Source: Sedimentisphaerales bacterium (GTDB lineage: Bacteria; Planctomycetota; Phycisphaerae; Sedimentisphaerales; Anaerobacaceae). Taken from it: DNA of 54,248 nucleotides. The number at the start of each line of letters is the position of its first letter. Positions within the stretch are counted from its first letter, which is position 1. Positions 41,248 to 52,931 of this stretch are shown in pieces. The notes under the pieces are model-generated. The model ran no database searches. It was not told the origin of the DNA and was given only the letters and a program-made list of their open reading frames with translations. The stretch covers positions 1 through 54,248 of the forward strand of contig JAFGBG010000260.1 in NCBI GenBank assembly GCA_016933295.1, read 5' to 3'. Both the position numbers and the translations under genes were made by a program.

Positions 41248-43703
41248 TCATTCATATCTCAGCGCCTCCATCGGATCGACTTTTGCCGCTCTTCTGGCAG
41301 GAAGCCATACCGCTGCGAGCGAGACAAAAATAAGTAGAACAATCGCTCCGGCTATAGAAAGCGGATCATAAGGCTCTATGCCGAAAATATAGCTTTTGAT
41401 AAACCGCGATGCCACCAGTACCAAAGGAATTCCTATTAACGTTCCAATGAGGACCAGTGATATTGCGCTGCGTAGTACAGAAAAACCTATGTCGAAGGAT
41501 TGTGCACCGAGAGCCATACGAATGCCTATTTCACCGGTTCTTTGCGTTGTATAATACGACATAAGTCCGAACAAGCCTATACACGACAATAACACCGCCA
41601 GTAAAGCAAGAGACATCGCCAGCACTGCGAAGCACCTTTCGTTCGCAATGGATTCGTTGAGCTGAGTTGTCATGGTTTTAATATCACTCATAGGGACATT
41701 TGCATTACTGTCGGCCAGAATTTTACGTATAGCAGGAACCAGAAATAATGGCTCGGAAGCCGTGTGCACTTGATAAGTGAGGTGCCCGCCGCCGGCATGT
41801 TGGCGACAGGGAAAGAACACAGTGGATTCCATCGGCATTTTGAGGTCGTAGTACTTAGTATCGCCACACACACCAACAATGCGGTAATCACTTCCGCGAA
41901 TATGCAGGATTTTTCCAATTGGGCTCTCTCCGACGAAGGCGCTTTGCGCAAGTTTTCGATTAATTATCATAACCTTATCCGAACCGGGATGATCGGCCGC
42001 GTCGAAGTCACGGCCGGCCAGTAGCGGAATACCCATAGTGGACAGGAACGAATTGCTGATATCGAGCAATAGAATGTGGTGTCTATCCGACCGATTCGGC
42101 AAGTCAATCGTGGTCTCATTCCTCCCACGATCAAGCAGTTGTAAGTTGGAATTCGCAACGTCCAGAACACCCGGTAAGGCGGCGATCGAAGAGCGTACCT
42201 GTTCATGGAAATTTGCCTTTTGTTGATTTTCCATATCCGACTTGCTCGAATCCAAACTGAACACAAGGATATTTTTAGTATTAAAACCTGTCTCTACCTG
42301 ATAAAGATTTATTAGTGTCCGTATGAAAAGAGCGGCCCCCGCCAACAGCAGCAGAGCGAGTGCGGTTTGTATCGAGACCATACATCTGCCTAATCGCATG
42401 TGCGACAATGCTCTCGATGAATGTTCCTTAAGCGAAACTATCGGATTAACACGGCTGTAACGCCAGGCAGGCAACAGGCCGAACAACAACGCCGATCCGA
42501 CACAAATGAAAATGGTGAATTCAAATACGGTTACATCCAGACTTAAATCAACGACAATCTGTGAAGGCCACAGCATTTTATAGAGAAATTGCTTTACCCA
42601 CATGGCGAACAAGAGTCCACCGACCGTCCCCGCTAAAGCGATGAGCAGACTTTCAGTCAATCCCTGGCGTATCAGGTGTAATCGTCCCGCTCCTATGGCT
42701 GCGCGTACAGCTACTTCCTGTTGTCTGGCTGCCCCGCGCGCCAGCAACAATGAAGCTATGTTGACACATGCAGCTAAAAGTACTATTCCGGCCAATGGCA
42801 TGAGTATAAACAGCGAGTTAACCATTTTTGTTTTGGTCGGTACCAGAGGTCCCGAAAGACCTCCGCTGCCGTCAGTCAATAAAATACGCATTTCTCCCGA
42901 AGATGCTCCGGGTTCAACCTGGGCAAGAAGAGTCTGAAGTGAATTTTGCAGTTCAGATTCACTAATGCCAGGTTGAATTCGGGCCATCACCTGTACCCAC
43001 CAGCGATCATTAGATTCGATTGCGCACAAACCTTCCACGGCAGGCTGAAATGCTATAGGTGTGTAGAAATCTATCCTCCGGCCGGTTTCCAGACCGGCGA
43101 AATTTTGTGGCATAACACCAATTATTGTAAAACTATTGTTGTTTATAACTATAGTTTCTCCAATTATATCAGGATTCTTGTTGAAATGGCGTTGCCAGGC
43201 AGAATAAGAAATTACTGCGACTGGTCCTGCTGATGCTTTATCGTGTTGTGGCGTAATTGTTCCGCCAAGCATGGCTTCTATACCAAGACCACTGAAAAAA
43301 TTCCCGGAAACCATAAAGCCGTCAGCAGTAAATGACTGATCATGGTAAAGAATAGTGGGATGGTGCTCTAAAAATGCGAATACATTTCCAAGATTAGTGC
43401 TGTCATCCCGAAGTTTACAATATGTCGGATAGGTAAAGGTATTCGATATTTGCTGTCCGTCAGGTGTACTTGTACAACGTCCGGAGAAAATAGGTGGTGA
43501 CAAGCTGCCGATCCAATTTATCATGCGTAATTGCTGTGGGTCTTTTATCGGCAGCGACTTAAGTATCAGAGAATTGTACAAACTGAATACCGAAGTAATG
43601 GCTCCGATGGCCAGTGCCAGTGATATGACGGCTATTGACGTAAAACCGGGGTTTTTTCGCAACATACGAAAGGCATAACGAAAATCCTGAAGCAGCAATC
43701 CCA

Positions 43704-43704
<1 letters not shown>
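41248..43704 (-). CDS. ADOP-type MacB/FtsX permease 5
   Basis: An 818-residue duplicated permease starting MGLLLQDFRYAFRMLRKNPG. Its ATG shares one base with the stop of ATPase 2 (TAATG), and GAGG lies in the ATPase 3' end, so the two are translationally coupled and most likely form one transporter. The FtsX motif is ARGAARQQEVAVRAAIGAGR; helix 5 reads VSIQTALALLLLAGAALFIR; the end is KVDPMEALRYE. It is closest to permease 2, sharing the LRxxNWxG start of the periplasmic domain. Confidence 0.93.
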
Positions 43705-44414
<710 letters not shown>

Positions 44415-44517
44415 ATTAAAACTCCTGGTAACAAAAATCGCCGCTTTATTCGGCACAATAATATTTCAAGCACACAATGCTACTTATTTATTATTCCTGT
44501 CATAATTACGTTTTTTC

Positions 44518-46905
44518 TCATTCATATCTCAGCGCTTCCATGGGATCGATTTTTGCCGCACGCCGGGCCGGGATAAAACAGGCCAGGATAGATACGGCAA
44601 TTATTAATAATGGCACAAGAATAAAGGTGAGAGGATCGATCGTATTTATTTCATATAAATAGCTGGAAAGAAAACGCGTCAGTCCGATTGCACCCGCGAG
44701 TCCTGTAATCAAACCGATAACCAATAATATCAGCCCCTGTTTAAGAATCAGGCTTAAAATATTCGTCTTCTTCGCTCCCAATGCCATTCGCACGCCGATC
44801 TCGCGTGTCCGCCGAGCCACGGCGTAGGACACAACGCCATAGATGCCGATCACTATAAGCAACAGAGCAATAGACGCAAAGACCGACAGAAACATCGTCG
44901 TAAATCGCTCCTGGCTGAGCCGTTTATTCATTTGCTCTTTGAAGGTGCCGGTGCTTTTGAGCGGTAAAGTCGAATCGATGTCCCTGAGTATAGACCGGGC
45001 CTGCTCGATGACGGCGCCGGCCTCAGAGGCTGTCCGAACGACAAAGTTCAAATCAGGACCGTTGAATTCCGTAAAAACATCGAATGGCAGAAACAAATGA
45101 TTTGGTCTGTCAATCCTGACATTACCCTGAATCATATCAGCAGCAACACCAATAACACGGTACTGCCGCATACAAAATGTCAATTCTCTGCCAATTGGAT
45201 CATTATCCGGCCAAAATGTTTTTGCCAGAGTTTCGTTAATCACCGCCACGCGTTCCTTCTTTTGGTACTCATCGGTTGATATATTACGTCCTCTGAGAAT
45301 CGGTATTTGCAGCGTTCTGAAATAATCCGTGCCGACACTGTGATAGATCGCCCTGATTTGCTTTCCGTCAGGGGGCGTATATCCATCTACCGCTACAGGA
45401 GCCATACTGCCCCTCGGAGAACAGGGCATTGATGAATCCGTCGATGCGCTCTTTACATAAGGCAGGGCTGTCAGTCGTTCCAGGAAATCGCGGCTAAATT
45501 GATACCGCTGCTGTTCATTCATCCTCCTTACACTTACATTGAAGGTCAACAGGTTATCTCTGTTGAAGCCGGTATCGGCGGATGAGAGCCGCAACATACT
45601 TCGAATCATCAATCCCATTCCGATGGATAAAATCAGTGCTATGGCAATCTGGCCGGAAATCAGTATATTCGAGAACCTGGAATGGCGTATCGACAAGCTT
45701 CGTCGTTCCGTAAGAACATTCGTAAGGCGACATCTCTGCATGAGCCAGAAAGGAGTGACACCGAGAACTATTCCCACCAACAGGCAAAGTCCCAGACCGA
45801 AGAGAAGCTCTTTCAGCTCGATTCGAATCGAATCGGAAAAAGGCACAAAATCAGCGAGCTTTACCCTGAAAATCGTCATCATCCAGACAGTTATAAGCAA
45901 GCCTACGATGCCACCGGCCAGTGACAGCAGAATGCTTTCCGTCGTGAACTGACGAAACAGCCGCAGCTTATCGGCGCCGAGGATTCCGCGAATAGCCACT
46001 TCCTTATCTCTTGTCGATACCCTTGCAAGGCACAAATTGGCCACATTCGCACAAACAACCAGAAGGATGAATCCCACGACACCATAAAGAATCCATAAGG
46101 TAGTTCGTACCCCGCGAACAACGATATCACGCAGACCATATATTAATATTTCGCTATCACCCATCCCCAATTTCTCAATCAGTTGCTTGTGCCGCTCACC
46201 TAACAAAAGCAGGGCCTGTTCAATCGAAATACCCGCCTTAAGTCGTCCAACCGTAGTTAGCCAGCAATAGGTCCTATTGGTTCGTTGCTCGCCCGCAGGT
46301 ACCAGAACAGTCCAGATTTGTGCATCATCGATGGTATCCGGATATGAAAAACCCGGTGGCAATACTCCAATGATAGTATAAACCTTGTCCTGCAAAACAA
46401 CCGTGCTTCCCAAAGCTTCTTTGTCCTGTCCGAAGCGGCTTTTCCAGAAATCATAACTGATTACGGCTACAGGTTCCTTTGGCTGTTCATCGGCCTGCGT
46501 AAAGGTTCTGCCCATACAGGCAGATACTCCGAGTAATGAAAAGAAGTTTCCGCTAACCATCGCCCCGTTAATCTTGTTTGCACCCTGCTCCTCGATCATC
46601 TCGAATTCTGCCGGAGAAAAGGCGGCGAAATCCTCCAACACGGGATTCTGCTGCCTCCAATCCAGAAAATCCGGATATGAAAAACCAGTTATGAATCCAA
46701 ACTTCCTGCTTTGTTGCCGAACGACGATCAGACGGTCCGCATTTTTAAACGGCAAAGGTCGCAGCAACACGGCATTAACCACACTGAAAATAGCAACATT
46801 TGCACTGATTCCAATCGCCAGTGTCAGTACGGCAACAAGCGTAAAACCTGGACTCTTCAATAATTGGCGAATACCATATTTAATATCGTTAATTAGAGTG
46901 CTCAT
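44518..46905 (-). CDS. ADOP-type MacB/FtsX permease 6
   Basis: A 795-residue duplicated permease, starting at ATG 46905 (MSTLINDIKYGIRQLLKSPG); the frame reaches 46953 but the extra 16 residues match no other copy and overlap the upstream gene. FtsX motif ARVSTRDKEVAIRGILGADK, helix 5 LISGQIAIALILSIGMGLMI, end KIDPMEALRYE. It is clearly the sister of permease 8: both carry AIGISAN, VVNAVLLRPLPF, SGxFFxxLxVSACxGRTFT and RLFRQFTTESI or RLLRQFTTESI. A fairly recent duplication is the simplest explanation. Confidence 0.92.
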   Translation of the reverse strand: MSTLINDIKYGIRQLLKSPGFTLVAVLTLAIGISANVAIFSVVNAVLLRPLPFKNADRLIVVRQQSRKFGFITGFSYPDFLDWRQQNPVLEDFAAFSPAEFEMIEEQGANKINGAMVSGNFFSLLGVSACMGRTFTQADEQPKEPVAVISYDFWKSRFGQDKEALGSTVVLQDKVYTIIGVLPPGFSYPDTIDDAQIWTVLVPAGEQRTNRTYCWLTTVGRLKAGISIEQALLLLGERHKQLIEKLGMGDSEILIYGLRDIVVRGVRTTLWILYGVVGFILLVVCANVANLCLARVSTRDKEVAIRGILGADKLRLFRQFTTESILLSLAGGIVGLLITVWMMTIFRVKLADFVPFSDSIRIELKELLFGLGLCLLVGIVLGVTPFWLMQRCRLTNVLTERRSLSIRHSRFSNILISGQIAIALILSIGMGLMIRSMLRLSSADTGFNRDNLLTFNVSVRRMNEQQRYQFSRDFLERLTALPYVKSASTDSSMPCSPRGSMAPVAVDGYTPPDGKQIRAIYHSVGTDYFRTLQIPILRGRNISTDEYQKKERVAVINETLAKTFWPDNDPIGRELTFCMRQYRVIGVAADMIQGNVRIDRPNHLFLPFDVFTEFNGPDLNFVVRTASEAGAVIEQARSILRDIDSTLPLKSTGTFKEQMNKRLSQERFTTMFLSVFASIALLLIVIGIYGVVSYAVARRTREIGVRMALGAKKTNILSLILKQGLILLVIGLITGLAGAIGLTRFLSSYLYEINTIDPLTFILVPLLIIAVSILACFIPARRAAKIDPMEALRYE

Positions 46906-46949
46906 TTTTAATGCCTTCAGTATTATGTCTTCTGTATTTTGTTTTTTTC

Positions 46950-49361
46950 TCACTCACTTCTCAGCGCCTCCATCGGGTCGATTTTCGACGCACGCCGGGC
47001 CGGGATAACGCAGGCCAGCAATGCGATGCCTGTCAATAACAACGCAACCGACATAAAAACAACAGGGTCGGTCGGGCTGATTTCGTACAGCAGGCCGCGC
47101 ATAATTCGCGTTATTACAACGGCACATATCGCGCCCAAAACAACTCCTGCAACGGAAAGTTTAAGCCCCTGGAATAGCACCATCCGCAGAACCTGGTATG
47201 ATTTTGCTCCTAATGCCAGACGGATACCGAATTCCCGTGTCCGCCCGCTAATTGTGTACGAGATCATCGCATAAAGACCGACGGCGGCAAGCAAAACTGC
47301 CGCGACAGCGAACAGGCCGACTAAAAAAGCTCGAAAACGCATGGGCGCCAGAGATTTACTGATCAGATGTTCAAGCAGGACGGTGGAATTCGGCAGTAAA
47401 TCCGAATCGAGCATCCAGAGCCGCTCACGCATAGCGGCTGCCAGCGATTGCCCGCCCGTATCACTGCGGGCAACCAGGGTCATAAAGGGCCATGGATTCT
47501 GCCCAAAGGGAACGTAAACCTCCGGAACGATATCTGCATCCAGGCCCTTGTGTTTAACACTGCTAACAACACCCACGACCTCTCGTTCACGCATGTTGTC
47601 GTTTGCCAGCCCGATACGCTGCCCTGCGGCATTGGTCGTGCCCCAGAGCTTTCGCGCAAGGGTTTCATTGATAATGACGACCTGCGGCCCGTCTGCGTTG
47701 TCCCTGGCTGAAAAGGTCCTTCCATGGAGCAATTTTATCCCTATAGTCTTAAAATAATCGGGACTGACTGCATGGTATTGAGCGAAGTTTTGCTCGCCGA
47801 CCAATGATGAACTATTGTACGCATTATATCCAAAGGTCATTACGTTCCCTGAAAACGGCGGATTGGTAACCAGAGCGGCATCAGCCACGCCGGGGATATT
47901 CTCCACACTCGACAACAACCGCTCAAAAAAGGCGGATTGTTGATGTGGTTCCGGGTATCGCGTCACAGGCAAAGAAACAGTCATGGTATGTATATTCTCA
48001 GGCACAAAACCCGGATTAACACTTTTCAGAGACCAGAAACTCCGCGCCATCAGGCCGGTGACAATTAGCAGTATTACAGAAAATGCCGTTTCAGTCACAA
48101 CCAGGAGACAACGCAGACGCTCACGCCGAAAGGTTCCGGATATTTGCCTACCTTGATTTTTAAGATGCCGAGCCAAATTCAGCGACAAGACCCCACCTGC
48201 GGAAAGCGCTCCGCAAGCCAGAACCACAAGAACCGACAGGACGAGTCCGAATGAAAATGTCCGTATATTCATACCTGCCTGTGCAAGACGGGGAATATCC
48301 CACGGACTCATTTTCGTGACGAGGTCAACGCTCCGGTAGGCGATAAGAATACCCAAAATCCACCCAGACAGGGCCAATAAGAGATTCTCAATAAGTAAGT
48401 GACGCAGTAAACACGAACGCGTCGCCCCCAAAGCCTGCTGTATTGCCAGTTCCTGCTGCCTGTCTGTAATGCGTGTGATTAACAGATTGGTAATGTTCGC
48501 GCAGGCGGTTAGCAGCAGCAGTCCTGCGCCACCCAGCAGTACCAGAAGGGAAGGACGAACCGATGAAACCATCTGGTCATGCAGGCCGATTATGCGGACT
48601 CCCCAGCCTCGATTGACTGGATCTTTCTTCGCAATTTGTGCCGCAACCATGTTCATCTTAACCTGAGCCTGTTCCATGGTCACTTCTTCTCTCAATCTGG
48701 CCAGTACGTGCAAATGCCGGGCACCACGCATGCCGGGTAACTGCTGCTCCGACCCAAATACCAACGGTACCCAAAGCTGCGTGCCTTCGTTAAGGATAAA
48801 ATCATCAGGCATGACACCGACCAGTGTAAACGATTCATCGTTCAGTTTTACGGTTTGACCGATTATATCATTATCGCCGCCGAACCGCGATTGCCAGAGT
48901 CTATAACCGATCAGCACAACAGGATTTGTGCCTTCAATCATATCCTCGGCACAAAAAGCACGCCCAAGTTCCGGTGTTACACCGGCCAATTTGAAATAGC
49001 CGTCCGTAACGGCCAGCCCTTTACAGCGTTGCGGCCTTTCCCCGCCGGTCAGGATAAACGAATTCACCGTAAATGCGGCAATCTCATCAAAGATATCCGC
49101 TTGTTCCCTCCAGTCCAGGAAGTTTGGCGGCGAGACCCACATGCGGTCCTGCCCTTTCTCCGGATTGCTTTCCCAAACACCCACCAGACGCTCGGCGAAA
49201 GGCATCGGTAACGGCTCCCACAGAATTTTATGAACAACGCTGAAAATCGAAGTTGCAGCCCCGATACCCAATCCAAATACCAAAACAACTATAAGTGTAA
49301 ATCCCGGACTCCTTCGCAACCGACGAAAAGCGTATTTGATGTCATTGAGTAAAATACTCAT
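46950..49361 (-). CDS. ADOP-type MacB/FtsX permease 7
   Basis: An 803-residue duplicated permease beginning MSILLNDIKYAFRRLRRSPG at ATG 49361 (a start at 49373 adds four residues). Helix 1 is LIVVLVFGLGIGAATSIFSV. The first periplasmic domain has MWVSPPNFLDWREQADIFDE and the FtsX motif is TRITDRQQELAIQQALGATR. Helix 5 is VVTETAFSVILLIVTGLMAR, and the protein ends KIDPMEALRSE, with Ser in place of Tyr. It follows the S41 peptidase gene by 25-37 bases and precedes permease 6 by 44 bases. Confidence 0.92.
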   Translation of the reverse strand: MSILLNDIKYAFRRLRRSPGFTLIVVLVFGLGIGAATSIFSVVHKILWEPLPMPFAERLVGVWESNPEKGQDRMWVSPPNFLDWREQADIFDEIAAFTVNSFILTGGERPQRCKGLAVTDGYFKLAGVTPELGRAFCAEDMIEGTNPVVLIGYRLWQSRFGGDNDIIGQTVKLNDESFTLVGVMPDDFILNEGTQLWVPLVFGSEQQLPGMRGARHLHVLARLREEVTMEQAQVKMNMVAAQIAKKDPVNRGWGVRIIGLHDQMVSSVRPSLLVLLGGAGLLLLTACANITNLLITRITDRQQELAIQQALGATRSCLLRHLLIENLLLALSGWILGILIAYRSVDLVTKMSPWDIPRLAQAGMNIRTFSFGLVLSVLVVLACGALSAGGVLSLNLARHLKNQGRQISGTFRRERLRCLLVVTETAFSVILLIVTGLMARSFWSLKSVNPGFVPENIHTMTVSLPVTRYPEPHQQSAFFERLLSSVENIPGVADAALVTNPPFSGNVMTFGYNAYNSSSLVGEQNFAQYHAVSPDYFKTIGIKLLHGRTFSARDNADGPQVVIINETLARKLWGTTNAAGQRIGLANDNMREREVVGVVSSVKHKGLDADIVPEVYVPFGQNPWPFMTLVARSDTGGQSLAAAMRERLWMLDSDLLPNSTVLLEHLISKSLAPMRFRAFLVGLFAVAAVLLAAVGLYAMISYTISGRTREFGIRLALGAKSYQVLRMVLFQGLKLSVAGVVLGAICAVVITRIMRGLLYEISPTDPVVFMSVALLLTGIALLACVIPARRASKIDPMEALRSE

Positions 49362-49398
49362 TTTTTCCTTCATCTGTTAATTAATGACAAAGATATTT

Positions 49399-50415
49399 TC
49401 ATTTATTACTTTTGGCCTTTTGAATGGCGTCTTTTGCCGCATTTAATGCGTCATCGGCTTTTACAGATATCTCCGGAACCACACCTGTCCCCTGCCAGTC
49501 GGTTTTGGTTTTGACATGAGCCAGTCTGCTGACAGGCAGAACCAACACTATGTCGCGACCAATGCCGATTGTATCCGTGCCATGGGCCGCACCGGCCGAG
49601 GTCTCACCGATAATTTTTGCCCTGCCGATTTTTTGCAGGCCGTATGCGAACATCTCGCCCGTGGAAAAGGTCTCGGAACTCATCAGGATATAAACAGGGA
49701 TATTCGGCATACGTTTACCGGGAATATCCGTGCGCGTTCGGAACTCAGCGACCTTCTCATTCTCACGATTAAAGGACGTATAAAGCGGCTGCGACGCCTC
49801 AGCCTCCAATAAGTAGCTGGCCAGATACATCATGACCTCGGGATCGCCGCCTCTAATACATTGACGTAAGTCAAGAATCATTGCCGTGCATCCCTGAAAG
49901 GATTGCATGGCCTTGTCGATCACCTGATAGACCTTGGGTGCTATCTCGGGAGAGTAGAACTCAAGGACGCCCATAAAGCCGATATTACCTTCCTGAACCT
50001 GGGACGGTAATCCGTAGCTAATCATTTCGAGGATGCTTTTCTTTAGTTTATCATCCAGTTTGGTCCCATCAGCAATCTTGAACGTGAGAGCGGGGTGTAT
50101 CCAATCAGTACCGGCCCCCGACGGATTCTTCAACTTTAATTGCTTGTCACCGGTTGCTTCAAGCATGTCCGTAATCAGGGCACTGATCAACGTAGCCCTG
50201 GTCTCAAGAGCATCGTACGTTTTTTTATCTTTTTTTTGCGCGATGGCCTGGGCCGCTTTTCGACCAAGATTCGGATCAACATACTGATTCGCCAGTTGGT
50301 CAACGACATTATCGATTATTTCACTGCGTTCTGTTGCTGTGATATCCTGTGCCGAGGCAGAACAGAAACCAATCGATATAAATAAAACAATGATAATGGC
50401 CACTTGTTTTTTCAT
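49399..50415 (-). CDS. Secreted S41-family peptidase (IRBP/tricorn-like)
   Basis: A 338-residue protein with a signal peptide (MKKQVAIIIVLFISIGFCSA, cut near SAQ). The N-terminal half is a helical IRBP-type domain (SEIIDNVVDQLANQYVDPNL). The peptidase domain shows LDLRQCIRGGDPEVMMYLAS, the serine motif VYILMSSETFSTGE (Ser241 as probable nucleophile, Glu244 nearby) and KIIGETSAGAAHG, then the C-terminal TGVVPEISV. There is no PDZ domain. Family members cut C-terminal peptides in the periplasm. It lies between permeases 8 and 7 with gaps of 50 and 25-37 bases, so it belongs to the operon; it could process exported peptides, which is inference. Confidence 0.88.
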   Translation of the reverse strand: MKKQVAIIIVLFISIGFCSASAQDITATERSEIIDNVVDQLANQYVDPNLGRKAAQAIAQKKDKKTYDALETRATLISALITDMLEATGDKQLKLKNPSGAGTDWIHPALTFKIADGTKLDDKLKKSILEMISYGLPSQVQEGNIGFMGVLEFYSPEIAPKVYQVIDKAMQSFQGCTAMILDLRQCIRGGDPEVMMYLASYLLEAEASQPLYTSFNRENEKVAEFRTRTDIPGKRMPNIPVYILMSSETFSTGEMFAYGLQKIGRAKIIGETSAGAAHGTDTIGIGRDIVLVLPVSRLAHVKTKTDWQGTGVVPEISVKADDALNAAKDAIQKAKSNK

Positions 50416-50465
50416 TTTATTCTCCTAACGGATCAAACCATAAAATTATCAATTTCCATAATTTT

Positions 50466-52862
50466 CTACTCGTAATGCAATGTTTCTATCGGATTGGTTT
50501 TGGCCGCACGGTAAGCCGGTATAAAGCAAGCCAACATTGAAACGATGGTAATGATTATCGGAGCCAGAACGAAGGTCACTGGGTCGGTGGTACTGATTTC
50601 GTACAAATAACCGGCCAAAAACCGCGTCAGACAGATCGAACCGACGATGCCGATGACCAAACCGATGACCAGCAACAGCAGGCCGTGTTTTAATACCATT
50701 GCCAGAATGCTTGTCTTTTGCGCGCCCAATGCCATGCGAATACCGATTTCTCGTGTTTGCCGGGCTACCGCATAAGATACTACGCCGTAGATTCCGATGA
50801 TAATCAGTATCAGCGCAATGGAAGCAAAGACCGTCAAAAATGCAGTAGTGAATCGCTCCTGACTGATATATTTGTCCATCTGGGCTTTGAAAGTTGTGAC
50901 ATCGTAGAGTGGCAATGTCGAATCTATGTCTTTGAGTATAGACCGAGCCTGCTCGATAACAGGACCAGGCTCGGAGTCTGCTCGAACAACAACATTTACA
51001 TTAGAACCACCATAAAATCCGGCAAAAATATTAAGTATCGGATACCTGTCAAATGGGAAAAACAAATGGGTAGGCTTGTTCGTCTTAATATTGCCCTGAA
51101 CCATATCAGCGGCAACACCAATCACCCTGTTCTTCTGCCCGCAAAAACTCAGCTCTCTTCCGATTGGGTCCTGTTCCGGCCAAAACAAACGGGCCAGGCT
51201 TTCGTTTATAACCACTACCGCTTCGGTTTTCTGACACTCCTGAGGCGAAATACCGCGTCCCTTCAGGATAGGTATCTGAAGTGTCCTGAAGTAATCTTCG
51301 CTAACGCTATGATAAATGGCACTAATAGGCTTTTCATCAGGAGATGTATATCCATCAGTGGTGACATAGGAGGCGACCCCGTCGGTTAAACAAGGCACAG
51401 ATGAATCTGTCGATACGCTTTTGACATAAGGCAGGGCACTCAGCCGTTCCTGTATTTCCCGGCTGAGCTGATATCGCTGCGTTCCATCTTTTTCATTTGT
51501 TCCGATCTTAAACGTCACCAGGTTTTCCCGATTAAATCCGACATCGGCTGAGGAAAGACACAGCATACTGCGAATCATTAAAACCATACCGCTGGATAAA
51601 ACCAGTGCCATGGCAATCTGGGCGGCAATCAGCATGTTGGAGAGCCGGGCGCGGCCTCCCGATGAACCTCGTGATTCCGTCAGGACGTTTGCCGGGCGAA
51701 ACCTCTGCATATGCCAGTAGGAGGTAACGCCGAGAAATATCCCTACCAATAAGGAAACGCCTAAACCAAAGAGAAGCTCCTGCGGATCGATATGTATTGA
51801 ATTCGCCATAGGGACAATGCCGTTAATCTTGACTTTGAAGACGGCTATCGTCCAGATTGTTATCATCGAGCCCGCGATACCCCCTACCAATGACAGCAGA
51901 ATACTTTCCGTTGTAAACTGGCGAAGCAGACGCAGTTTATTAGCGCCGAGAGCACTGCGGACAGCCATTTCCTTATTTCTCGACGAAGCCCTTGCAAGAC
52001 ATAAGTTAACTACATTCGCGCACACAATCAAAAGGATTAAACCCACAATCGCTGAAAGCACCCATAAGGTTGTTCGTACACTGCTTACTACCGTATCGCG
52101 CAGGCCGACCATCGATATTTCACTATCACCTGACCCGGATGCTTGAGCCATTTGTTTGTGCTTTTCTTTCATCAACAACTGTGCCTGCTCTATTGAGAGA
52201 CCTGCCTTGAGACGCCCCGCTGTTCGAAGCCAATAAAAGCTTCTATTAGTCAGCTGGTTCCCAGTAGGATTCAGCAGGGTCCATATCTGCGCTTTCCCAA
52301 GAGATTCGGGATAATGGAAACCGCGGGGTAATACCCCAATGATCGTATAGACTTTATCGTCTAACGTGATCGTTCTACCTAAAATCTCTTTGTCCCGCCC
52401 AAAGCGGCTTTTCCAGATATCATAGCTTATAACAGCAATAGGTTCGGTATTTCCCCGTTCGTCCGCCCTGGTAAAAGTTCTCCCCAGACAGGCAGATACC
52501 TTGAGCATGGGAAAGAATTCGCCGCTGACTTCCGCACCATTAATCTTGCTGGCGCCGTCATGCTCAACCAGCTCGAAAAGGGCCGCAGTATAAGCCGTAA
52601 AATCCTCAAATACCTGATTTTGTTCTCTCCAGTCCAAAAATTCAGGATACGAAAAATTTATTGCCTTCACCTGCTGGACAACCACCAGGCGGTCTGAATT
52701 TTCAAACGGCAGCGGCCGCAATAGAACTGCATTGACCACGCTGAACATAGTAATGTTCGCACTTATTCCTATCGCCAGCGTCAGTACGGCAACAATCGTA
52801 AAACCGGGATTCTTTCGCAGCTGCCGGAAAGCATACTTTAAGTCATTAAAAAAAGTGCTCAT
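50466..52862 (-). CDS. ADOP-type MacB/FtsX permease 8
   Basis: A 798-residue duplicated permease starting MSTFFNDLKYAFRQLRKNPG. FtsX motif ARASSRNKEMAVRSALGANK, helix 5 LIAAQIAMALVLSSGMVLMI, second periplasmic domain with SVSTDSSVPC and SAIYHSVSEDYFRTLQIPIL. It is the sister of permease 6 along its whole length. The C-terminus deviates from the others, reading KTNPIETLHYE instead of KIDPMEALRYE. It lies 50 bases before the S41 peptidase and 69 bases after permease 9. Confidence 0.92.
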   Translation of the reverse strand: MSTFFNDLKYAFRQLRKNPGFTIVAVLTLAIGISANITMFSVVNAVLLRPLPFENSDRLVVVQQVKAINFSYPEFLDWREQNQVFEDFTAYTAALFELVEHDGASKINGAEVSGEFFPMLKVSACLGRTFTRADERGNTEPIAVISYDIWKSRFGRDKEILGRTITLDDKVYTIIGVLPRGFHYPESLGKAQIWTLLNPTGNQLTNRSFYWLRTAGRLKAGLSIEQAQLLMKEKHKQMAQASGSGDSEISMVGLRDTVVSSVRTTLWVLSAIVGLILLIVCANVVNLCLARASSRNKEMAVRSALGANKLRLLRQFTTESILLSLVGGIAGSMITIWTIAVFKVKINGIVPMANSIHIDPQELLFGLGVSLLVGIFLGVTSYWHMQRFRPANVLTESRGSSGGRARLSNMLIAAQIAMALVLSSGMVLMIRSMLCLSSADVGFNRENLVTFKIGTNEKDGTQRYQLSREIQERLSALPYVKSVSTDSSVPCLTDGVASYVTTDGYTSPDEKPISAIYHSVSEDYFRTLQIPILKGRGISPQECQKTEAVVVINESLARLFWPEQDPIGRELSFCGQKNRVIGVAADMVQGNIKTNKPTHLFFPFDRYPILNIFAGFYGGSNVNVVVRADSEPGPVIEQARSILKDIDSTLPLYDVTTFKAQMDKYISQERFTTAFLTVFASIALILIIIGIYGVVSYAVARQTREIGIRMALGAQKTSILAMVLKHGLLLLVIGLVIGIVGSICLTRFLAGYLYEISTTDPVTFVLAPIIITIVSMLACFIPAYRAAKTNPIETLHYE

Positions 52863-52867
52863 TTACG

Positions 52868-52927
52868 ATTCCTTCTGTATTCTGTGTTCCCTCGACTGCG
52901 CTCGGGACAAGCCTGTATTCTGTTTTT
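52868..52927. repeat. Dispersed spacer repeat, copy 2
   Basis: The spacer between permeases 9 and 8 contains the same 37-base block as 36186-36222 (here 52890-52926), preceded by ATTCCTTCTGTATTCTGTGT. Each copy separates an ADOP start from the stop of the gene upstream of it, 16.7 kb apart. Confidence 0.8.
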
Positions 52928-52931
52928 TATC

